NCBI RefSeq assembly: GCF_026151205.1
Contig: NC_087081.1
Location: forward strand, 4,769,246-4,833,245
DNA from: Bolinopsis microptera
Taxonomy: Eukaryota; Ctenophora; Tentaculata; Lobata; Bolinopsidae
Length of the DNA: 64,000 bases
Direction: 5' to 3'
In this document: positions 35,239-44,296 of the stretch, one piece after another
Layout: each line of letters starts with the position of its first letter
How positions within the stretch are numbered: the first letter of the stretch is position 1
The notes under the pieces: model-generated
What the model was told of the DNA's origin: nothing
Database searches by the model: none
What the model saw: only the letters and a program-made list of their open reading frames with translations
Program-made: the position numbers and the translations under genes

Positions 35239-35418
35239 CAGTAAAACCCCGATTTACTGCACCACCATTTACTACAAACCCCGCGATTTACCGCGGCCAT
35301 TTCCTTCCCCCGAATATGGCTTATTTTTACTTAATTTTATTTTACCGCAAACCCCGATTTACCACGGCTGTTTTACTTTCCTTTCCCCGAAACTCCGCGA
35401 TAAATCAGGGTTTTACTG
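35239..35418. mobile_element. pogo/Tigger-like MITE, 180 bp
   Basis: The ends CAGTAAAACCCCGATTTA and TAAATCAGGGTTTTACTG are inverted repeats with one mismatch, and TA lies immediately outside both. CAGTAAAACCY termini with TA duplication are typical of pogo/Tigger-type elements of the Tc1/mariner superfamily. The interior repeats the CCCCGATTTACC motif, and there is no ORF. Confidence 0.75.
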
Positions 35419-36342
35419 TACATTCCTAAACATAAAATTAAGGTAGTTCCAAGTTTCGACACTTTTAAATTGTATTATACAAGCATCTTTAAGTTCAGTG
35501 CACTTTGGTTGTCTTTTGACTCGTTAATGTCATTCTACCCGGGGTTTAGTTTATGCACAAAACTGCCCTCATGGGGTTCTCACCATCAACAACCACACAA
35601 AACACTGCTGAGACACGTGTTAATCACGTGCCCTCTGTTATATATAACACGTGCTCCATTACACGTGCTCTATATTACATACTTGTAGTTTTATTCTTGT
35701 AATACCATGACTGCCTGCAGAGGTAATCACGGCAGCTGTATTTGGTATTTAACAACTTAATCAGTTAATCGTGATCCTCACTTCACCTTGTCAGAGTGGT
35801 ATTGTGAACCTAGGTCAGGCTGGCACTGATGCGATACGGTAACTGCTTATAGCTGTTTATAACTGTTTATAGCGTGCCGTATAATATTAATACTGTAATA
35901 GTAACTGTCAGGGTATCTCATAAATACTGGCTCAGTGGGCTCACTGTGTGGCGATCATATTGTTTGGTGGGAGCTAATCCACTGATATATTACCTGTACC
36001 AGTACTATATAACTACGTATAACGTAACCAGGTAACAGGTTTTGTGCATTATCACGTGTCATGGTAACAAGCTGTGTGCTTATCTCTTCTTGTGTTTTGT
36101 GATGGTTTATCTAATAAACTCTTAATCTTGCCTTATATTAAGGAGCAATGCTATGTCTCACTAAATATTAGGATTGAACGTTTAAAACCAGGATTGTTTA
36201 CGTATGCAAAATATTTCTCGAAAACGCATAATTAGTGTTACGTCTGCAGCTTGGTGGTGGATATTGTGGTTGAATTAACCGTTATAACGGTATAAATACA
36301 AGGAGTCTAACCACGTACTCCGGTCTAGCTGACGTATACGTG

Positions 36343-36408
36343 TGTTCGTCACGTGTTCGTCACGTGTTCGTCACGTGTTCGTCACGTGTTCGTCACGTGT
36401 TCGTGTGT
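36343..36408. repeat. 11-bp repeat of GTTCGTCACGT with five E-boxes
   Basis: Tandem GTTCGTCACGT units create five CACGTG palindromes at 11-bp spacing, about 0.95 kb upstream of the GPCR start at 37343. That spacing is about one helical turn, so bHLH dimers could align on one face; regulation is a guess. Confidence 0.6.
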
Positions 36409-37342
36409 TCATCAGTGGAAGTGGTCTGGTAGAGCACGAAGTATAGAGGAAGGAGCATTTGTTTAATTGTTTAATTAATTGATTAAGTCTGTTAGGATCT
36501 GGTAAGGATCCTTTTACAAATCGATTGCTTCTGAAAACTAGACATGGTTATGGTTTCCGGCTATCGAAAATCGTGAACCCTATGGTTATTTTAAACCAAA
36601 CAGTTTTCAGGTTTTAACCACACTTTCGACCTTTCTTACCGATCGATGAACACATATCTTGGCTAATTATTGACCGTAAATAACAAAAAGATATAGGCGA
36701 TACTTTGTTACTAAAATGACAGATCATCACTGATACATGTAATAATTAGTGACTAATTGGTGACTAATTTACCAGAACGTATGCGCTTCCTTAAATATAA
36801 AAGATACAGTATAATTGATCTGCTGCTCAAATGTTATTTCTTTAGTGCATGGAATTTCTGCGGATAACTAATAAGTTGCTTTATCAAAACATGAATTATT
36901 TCTGAATTTACCTCATTTTATTTCATGATGATTATAGATTCAGTGTATGAGTAATCATAATGAAATGATATATGGCTGATCTTCTTTTTGACGTACAGTT
37001 GACGCACAATGAATTAGTACTTGTATTGTTTTATTTCATTACCGAAATTGTCATTTCCTTGTTGATAATCTATTGATTGTTGCAATACAATTACACATAT
37101 GCATGTATTTTTCAAGTTCTCCAATTCAAATACGTCGTCAAAGTGTAAACTTTAAAATTTCAATGTTCTCGTCATTGGTTAACACCCCCCCCCCCCCCCC
37201 CCCTCCCATCTCTCTACAGCGCTGTCCCCTCTACAACTCAGTTATGTTACTTAAATTTGAGACCCAAAAACCGCGTTATAGAGGGGACTACTGTATAATT
37301 AACAATAACCCTAAGGTGTCAGGTACATGTAGAGAATCAGAG

Positions 37343-38620
37343 ATGTCAGATGATTTAGTAGCTGAAGGACCAGATATCGTAGGACGTGTGGACATAACCT
37401 CCATCAATACGAATCACACTGCTGACGATGTGTTCTCGACAGTAGAAGGAAAAGTTCTTGCTCTGTTTGATTTGTTCATGTTGGTGTTTGGGATTTTGGG
37501 GAATTCCATCGTTCTGTACGGTTCTAAAAAGTATCAAGCCATCAATATTGATAAGATATCAATAATGTTGATCGAGCATCTCGCTACTGCTGAGATATTA
37601 ATTCTTGTGCTTCACAATATACCTATTTTTCTTAGTCTCATCTTCAAAGAATGGATCCTAGGTGAGATTTTCATTCCAGTCTTGTGCAAGTTGCTATTTT
37701 AATTGTGTTGTACAATCTTTTGATTACATCTTTCAACAAAGGAAAATATATTTAGGAGTATTTGACCTACACTGCAAATTTAAAGATTAAAATACATGAC
37801 ATATCCTAGGAGTAGAGTATTAAGTATTAAATAGAGTATAACTATTAGCTCCTGATAATATACTCTCACCAGGTCCCATCTCTGCTACCTACTAGCTTTC
37901 TTTGGAACGATGCCTTTTGTCGTGGAGATCCTGATCTTAGTAACCCTTGCTTGCTACCGAGTCAGAGTTATCCATCAGGTGAACTGTTCTCGGATCGGAG
38001 CCTCTGGTGTCAGCCAGGAAACCCTCAAGATCATTGTTAACATTATTTGGGCGATGGGGTGTGCTTACAGTGCGGTCTTGATGTTTGGGATCAGGGGGAA
38101 TTACGCAAAGTACCAACCCTTGAGATACAGATGTGCTCCAGCCAACTTCTCTAACCCAAGCTACAAGGTAGTAAACAACGTTCTGACATTCTGTGTTATC
38201 ATCCTTCCCATGCTTGTAATCGTTACCACCAACCTATACATCCTTCTCAAGGTCACCAAGTTCAGAATGAAACGGGAAATTGCCGCTTCAGACCCACCTA
38301 CATTCCGTGGATTACTCCAATCATACCTCACTCGAAAGCAAAAAACACGTACAGTCACATCTCCAGCTTCTGGGAACACGGCCCTGACGATAACCCTAAT
38401 TTGCTGTGTCTTCGTAGCCTCTTACACTCCCCTCATAATCTTTATTGCTCTGATGAGTCAGAGAGCTGTGATCCCTCAGTGGTTTCAGATCTTCTTTACA
38501 CACTCTCTTTCCCTCAATATTACTCTTAACCCGTTCATATACGCGCTGACAAACAAGAGGTTTAGATTGTTTGTTGCTGAGAGATTGAGAGTGGATACGA
38601 TCGGTGATTTTGAGGTGTGA
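37343..38620 (+). CDS. Rhodopsin-class (class A) G protein-coupled receptor
   Basis: Exon 1 runs from ATG 37343 (MSDDLVAEG, with NHT and other N-terminal sequons) through TM1 (ILGNSIVLYG), TM2 (LATAEILILVLHNIPIFLSLI) and EWILG. Exon 2 is 37873-38620, covering TM3 to the TGA. It contains the DRY-equivalent region as ACYRVRVIHQ, TM5, TM6 (LICCVFVASYTPLIIFI) and the TM7 motif NPFIY (NPxxY). The first membrane span and NPFIY make class A secure; the DRY motif is degenerate, and the ligand is unknown. The splice is ambiguous. The strong donor G|GTGAGA at 37662 leads to TAG in exon 2, whereas the weaker donor AA|GTTGCT (exon end 37689) gives a fully open 364-aa frame. ORF sequence upstream of 37343 looks transposon-derived and is excluded. 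AATAAA is at 38938. Confidence 0.85.
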
Positions 38621-40735
38621 GAAGAATTTGGAAGTTAAGACATGCATTCGAACACATGAAAGTGATTTGAACTGGCTGCAATATAAACCATCAGTAAGAA
38701 TTATCCAGGTTACAGATTGAAAGATTTGTGTATATTTTAATGCAGATATCCAACGGCTCAGACAATTGAACCTTTATGCCAATCCTACCACTGCCAGGAA
38801 ACGATGAAAAAAACTCGAAACAAAGAAAAATAAGTATTTGAAGATTTATTCAAAACGCCTTTCAGGGCAAGTTTCATGTATTGAAAGGACAGCTATTGAT
38901 ATTTTATTCTTGTACCATGTTGACGAAGCCATGAATGAATAAAATATTGCTGGAATGTTGAGATATTAGATCGACTATGCCGCTATAAGTGTAACGTAAA
39001 CAGATCAATGTTGATTTTAAAATAGAATGAAAATCAAAACTTTAATAGTACTACCATTCAAGAATTTAGCTTGAGAACAAGTTTTTAATACCGTTCCTTT
39101 TTATTCATTATTTCTTCAATCAGATTACCTGTTCTAATGACATGATGCTTTTTGCTGCTTCATTAAATTAAAAATTATAATCTCATAGTTTTTATATCAG
39201 ATATTCATAAAAGTTTAGGATTCAAATAACTTTACCAGATTACAATTTTTGAACCAGGGATGAAACCAAAATTCAATCGAAATAACATCTCAGAAGTGGC
39301 TTTTCAAATCCTACGATTGTCTGCAGTCTGCACTTTAGTAGTTTGCTGGTGTTCGCGAATAATATGATAAGAACTGTGGTGTTCACTGTTCGCGAAAGGT
39401 TTATCCTTGAATGATTCTGCTGCAGGATGTACAATTTTCGATGTTGGCCTCCTGCTAGCTTGCAAATCCACATTAAATGTCGTAGAATGTAATACTATAC
39501 ATGCATTTTAAAATTTAATCCTAATCATACATAATTGTAAAATGTTTGACAGCCGTTCTACGAGACATCATGACATTTTTTAAAATATTTACTGGTTGTG
39601 ATACTGATGCTTTGCGAGAAGGCTTTTAAATATTCGTGGGAGTGATGCAGCTGGGATCTGAAGTTATTCTGCTACTTTTTATCCGGGTAAAGGCTAAAGC
39701 AGTTTTTGCTTGATAAAAGTCAAATAAATATAATATGTGCGTCGTAGTCGCATGCTCATTGCTCTATGCTCTAAAATATGATTATGTTTAGTTATAATAT
39801 ATTATAAGGGGTCGTTCACATATTACATAATCAGCCGAGGGGGGAGGTAGGTTTCCAAATGATTACGCTAGAGTAATTTTGACGTAATAGCTATGAGTAT
39901 GTGTAAAACTGATTACGGAAGGGGGATTACGTAATATGTGAACGACCCATACTGTTAGATTTTCGCCCACATCTTCTCAAGAAAGTTTTTTATGGGGGTG
40001 ATTCAGAATCAGCATACAAAAATTTAATGAAGTTATTTATTATATACCTTTACATTTTACAGTCACAGCTCATTCTGAGTCTTATTACTCGATCACAATT
40101 ATACTTCACAAAAACTCGTTCGAATATCATGCATGGATCGCGATTAATTTACATTATGACTACGTCCACTGCAGGTTAGCTACGTTATTTTTAGCAGCTG
40201 ACTTGATACTGATAAGTCTCAATAAATTGACTAATGATAATCTGGCTGACTAACAAATCGTGAATAATACAATAACGGAGAAAGACATGAGGAATTTAAT
40301 TTAAATTTAAATTTAATTTGTTTTTATAGGTAGTAGATTTACATTTAATTTTGCAGTCACACGAAAACTGGGGCAGTCTGCATGTTGAGTATAGAAGTTG
40401 TTCTCGATTCTCGAATGTTGTTAACAGTATTTTCTTTGAACACGATTTTCTAGCGTATTCTTTTGTAATTTTTTCAAACATTTTACATCTTTCCAATAGA
40501 CCAACAATTGATCGCAGTTTCAATGACTGTTTAGTTAATAAATTCGTCAATATTGCATGAGCATCATACAAAATTATTAAATTCAGCGATATAATCGCTG
40601 GTACCACTCAAAAACGTTTGAAATGATCCTCGCAAATGATGTTTTACACCATATCTTCATAGTTGATTGTCTGTTACTTTGTTTTACTTTACCACAACTT
40701 TCCTTAGCAGTCAAACACACAACTTCACAACTGCG
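38621..40735. other. Intergenic; one MITE, otherwise nothing
   Basis: AT-rich sequence with no supportable exon. It contains the 140-bp MITE at 39809-39948 and a degenerate copy of a dispersed repeat at 39990-40035. Confidence 0.5.
39809..39948. mobile_element. 140-bp MITE with GGGTCGTTCACATATTAC ends
   Basis: Left end GGGTCGTTCACATATTACAT(AATC); right end (GATT)ACGTAATATGTGAACGACCC. The 24-bp inverted arms have one mismatch. No ORF. The interior has further GATTAC copies, so the element is nearly palindromic. The superfamily is not certain from the ends alone. Confidence 0.8.
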
Positions 40736-41467
40736 ATGAATATCAACGAAGAAATGATAGAACTAGAAGAAGCGACGAAAGTGCACGAATTGTCAGTTTT
40801 AAAAGTGAAAGTAAATGTAACAATTCATGAACAAATCGCCCAAGTTAGCCTATCTCTTTCCAACTTAGCAAAAGATTTGTCGAAATCTGTAAATGGTCTA
40901 TCAAATTTATACGGAGCTGCAAATATACAGGATGCAGCTAACTTCTTCCTTAAAAGAATGGCTGACGAATTTCAACCAGAAATAAAATCATGTTACAGCG
41001 AAATTGTGGTTACATCATCATCTCTCGAACATACAATTGAGTCAATATGTATCTCACATATGCAGTGGAGAGAAAAAGATACAGGGTGCAGTAACGACAA
41101 TAACTGTATGCCCCCAACCTATCATTCGAGTGCAACGAAAGCTTACCTTGCTTTATCGATCGGGTTTGCAGGTGACAAAGTAAATGTTAACAGGCCGGCT
41201 TGGGCTTGTAAATGTAATGATAGGGTCAAGTACGCATTACAAATTCCTTTAGCTCTACGAGCACTTCTGGATAAACATCGCACTCACCTTCAAAGAGTAA
41301 AGCTTTCAGCAGAGACCACAAAGACCTTTGCTACATTATTGATTCCCATACTGACTAGGATTACCAAAGGTGCACCCACCCCTGAACACGTGTCTAGTAT
41401 TACTTGTGAAAACAGCTTTAAAGATGCACTGAACACTCTGCAACAGATTTGTGGAGAGTATAAATGA
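40736..41467 (+). CDS. Intronless orphan protein, 243 aa
   Basis: An open frame from ATG 40736 (MNINEEMIELEEATKVHELS) to TGA at 41465-41467. The protein is soluble, largely helical by composition and carries eight Cys, with a GCSNDNNCMPPTYH loop near the middle and NRPAWACKCND after it. No signal peptide or membrane span is evident from this ATG, and I recognise no family. A possible acceptor (TTTCCTTAGCAG, ending 40710) lies just upstream, so a non-coding 5' exon is possible. Varied composition and length in an AT-rich background argue for a real gene, but a retrocopy or domesticated transposon gene cannot be excluded. Confidence 0.6.
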   Translation: MNINEEMIELEEATKVHELSVLKVKVNVTIHEQIAQVSLSLSNLAKDLSKSVNGLSNLYGAANIQDAANFFLKRMADEFQPEIKSCYSEIVVTSSSLEHTIESICISHMQWREKDTGCSNDNNCMPPTYHSSATKAYLALSIGFAGDKVNVNRPAWACKCNDRVKYALQIPLALRALLDKHRTHLQRVKLSAETTKTFATLLIPILTRITKGAPTPEHVSSITCENSFKDALNTLQQICGEYK

Positions 41468-43197
41468 ATCATTGATAATTGATGAGAACGATTGATAATC
41501 GCATCATCTGACTATTGGTTATGATCATGAAGATGCCTGATGCGTACCTTACCGGACTTTATTTGAACGGACATTATTTGGATGCTGGTGGCCATAGTAT
41601 ATAACGTTTATTTTAATATCCGTTCAAATAAAGTTTGTCCGTTAAAGTCCATTAAAATGTTTTCTCAACCTATTCCACAACGAACTTATTGTCCAAGATA
41701 TGACTTATTTTTGATTTCGGTCAAGTTAATTCACTTAATTCCTATCATCGGACTGAATTAAATGAACGTTTGTACTGTTTAACGACTGATTTTCTTGCTT
41801 ACTGTATTAAAAATTGATTGAAAATCGATTCCTTAAATTGTAAAAATCGCCCAAAAAGATGAACAAATTTCGGATTTTTGATGTTTTTGAATGCTTTCGA
41901 GTGTTTATTTTAATGTCCGTCCAAAATTATGTCCTTTAACGCAATGCCAGGTCAAATAACGTTTGATAAGGTAATTCTTAAAAATGCAAAAAACTGGTTT
42001 ATACTTTAGACTTAAAATTAAACCAGTTAACCTGTTTTCTTTTTCTTTGACTAATCTAAATGCTAGTCTAAAAGCTGTATTTCACATTTGTCTAAAGATA
42101 GCATTGACTAATTTTATTTGCTAATTTTATTCGTTATTGTTTGGGGATAGTCCTACAAAATGATAATGCTTTTTTATAAACATACGTTATCCAACAAAAC
42201 CGGGATAGATTGAATTGATAATATACTAATATACAAAGTTTCAGCCTAAAGTGAATTATTCTTATTCAGATAAATTATGTACCGTTAATCATAATATCCG
42301 GGTAAAGGGATCCTAGCCATACGTGATTTTCGCAGTGGTTAACTCAAATCAATTAGACTTGAGCTGTTTAGTGTTTAAACAATGCGATATTACTATAGAT
42401 AAAGTTCCCCGATATATTCATTGAAAGTGAAAGTGAAAGCGATCATGTTCATTATGTAGATGGCTGTCAATAACCTTTAAAGCTTTAACATAAACAACTG
42501 TAAGGTTATACAGTTTTTAACAAAGTCTACAGACGATTTGATAGAATTATTAATCAAAACTCGTATGAGGTTCGATCGTTTTAACACAAAAAAGTAATTA
42601 AAGCATCTATCACATTGCCCAGTTTCACTTTCTCTTGCCATACTCCACATAAAATTAATCTTAGGCAATAGCCATGACTCTTTAAGGAAGAGAAACATTA
42701 CGTGACTACACACGTGTCTACAACATGTGATTGGTCACTAATATTGCGTCGATGAAAATTTGTTTCGTCGTGATCGAGGTCCGATTTGGCTATTAATGAC
42801 AATAACCATCTCCGTTTAAATTTGATATTACAGAGCAGTTGCATTGTGGTGCCCCCTCTATCCACCCTTTTTTCTATGATGGGATACTCGATATTTAATT
42901 TTATACTCTATACAGCATCGTGTAATAAGTTTTAATCCGCTACTCTTTTATTTCCTGCGAATTCGTTCAGCTTCAGTGCAGTAATACGATCTGTAGTGAC
43001 TATTTTATACTTATAATCCTATATCGCAGTTTAGTTAGCCATCTACCAGTACCATAGTAACTATGATTACTCATTATAGTGTGCAAACTGCAAAATTGCC
43101 CTTTTACTGTAATATTTTGAGCAAATAAAAGCTAATTCTGCAACCATAATATCACTCACAAAACGTTCCCTGACAGCTGATAAACCTCCCGCCCGCC
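41468..43197. other. Intergenic with one TIR element
   Basis: Contains the TIR repeat at 41545-41973, followed by AT-rich sequence with no supportable exon. A short TATA-less flank precedes the small ORF at 43198. Confidence 0.5.
41545..41973. mobile_element. Non-autonomous TIR element, 429 bp
   Basis: The left end TACCTTACCGGACTTTATTTGA and the right end TCAAATAACGTTTGATAAGGTA are imperfect inverted repeats. The interior has CCGTTCAAATAAAGT and a block CGGATTTTTGATGTTTTTGAATGC that recurs at about 1020-1090, where a copy also ends GATAAGGTA (near 1238). The shared TACCTTA start suggests kinship with the TIR family at 27971 and 49963, but the inner arms differ. Confidence 0.6.
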
Positions 43198-43406
43198 ATG
43201 AACAAATTCATCTATTACATCCTGACCCTGACCCTCTACCCTCTTTGTCTCCGTCTACGCTGACGAATCTGCAGGGACCGATGCTCCAGCTAAGGAAGCT
43301 GCTCCTGCTACTGACACTGCTGACAGTGGGGTTCTGTTTCATGGCGGGAATATCTGTCTGTCGGTCGGAGCTTGTGTTTTTATTTTAGTGAGCTTCTTTG
43401 CTTAGA
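43198..43406 (+). pseudogene. Small secreted/GPI-type protein ORF with frameshift
   Basis: ATG 43198 in a good context (CGCCATGAAC) starts a signal-like MNKFIYYILTLTL but reaches TGA at 43261. One frame over, from about 43232, the sequence reads LFVSVYADESAGTDAPAKEA, then an Ala/Thr/Asp-rich spacer, then GGNICLSVGACVFILVSFFA and TAG. Together they look like a signal peptide, a short Ala/Asp/Thr-rich mature chain and a C-terminal hydrophobic tail as in small GPI-anchored proteins, split by one extra base in the CCCTGACCCTGACCCTCTACCC run. Either an assembly indel or a recent pseudogene. Confidence 0.45.
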
Positions 43407-44296
43407 TTATGGTTTTTGATTTGATGGTATTGAGCGAAGACAAATAATTATTTATTAATTACTAGAAAATCTTTTTGATTTTTTTAAAGAAACAAGTTCA
43501 TCATTGCTTTATTGATATTAGATTTAGCTTATCTAAATAAGTGTTTTTGTGAAAACTTGGCTGTAAAAATTGTTCCTATTGTCATTGATGAGCGATGAAC
43601 GATCAATTTATAAAATCTAAGTTCTCAAAAACCAGAGAGTTATTATTGGCTTATATTTCAGATTTAAAAAATTCTTACTAAAAATAATCTTGTTGTGATA
43701 TATTGGACATGTTCTATTTATTCTATTCTGTCTATTTAGTTCGAAATAAGACAAAACAATGTTTTTAGAGTCCATCAAATTTTCATCGAATTCCAGACTG
43801 AACATTTGTATAATCGAAGCCGGCATCACATTATCAAACCCTTTGCATCTTCAAATTGGGCCAATCCGTAAAGAAGCTTCATTGAAAACCACCTATCATC
43901 GTTTCTGATTATAAAGTCTTGATGAGATGTCTTCGGGCCTGGCATTTGAAATACAATTCTATATCTGATGTTAAGGATTGAAATTTCAACATAACTGCAG
44001 CCCAAAAATCTACAAGAAAAAGATATTTGTGATTGTATGCGGTTGTATGATGAAATTCTAGCGATGGTAACTTTGATGCTAATATGAGTCTTGCAAACCA
44101 CAATGCTGCAATACAAGAAAACATTATATGGCACAAGTAATAGTCAATAACCATGGTAAATAACGAAGATCTAGCTGTGAAACTTTGCCTTCTCATAGCT
44201 GCACACGATCAGCACAAGTATTCAATAACCATGGTAAATAACAAATATCTAGCTGTGAAACTTTCAAAGTGAAAGTGAAACTTTGCCTTCTCTTAC

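Larger units (their letters stand above)
30234..37342. other. Gene-poor intergenic stretch
   Basis: Seven kilobases with no exon I can support on either strand; the ORFs are short and low-complexity. It contains dispersed repeats (34808-34880, 35150-35215), a pogo-like MITE (35239-35418) and CACGTG-rich sites (33500-33533, 36343-36408). The 3' end of arfaptin lies at the left edge and the GPCR promoter presumably at the right. Confidence 0.5.

Noticed and set aside
37073-37342. Upstream extension of the GPCR open frame
   Set aside because: It begins at a non-ATG codon, runs through a C homopolymer, and ends near a TIR-like segment (TATAGAGGGGACTACTGTA); it is probably transposon sequence.
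40667-40735. Extension of the orphan ORF to a TTG
   Set aside because: Non-ATG start; the first ATG at 40736 is more plausible, and a possible acceptor lies between.
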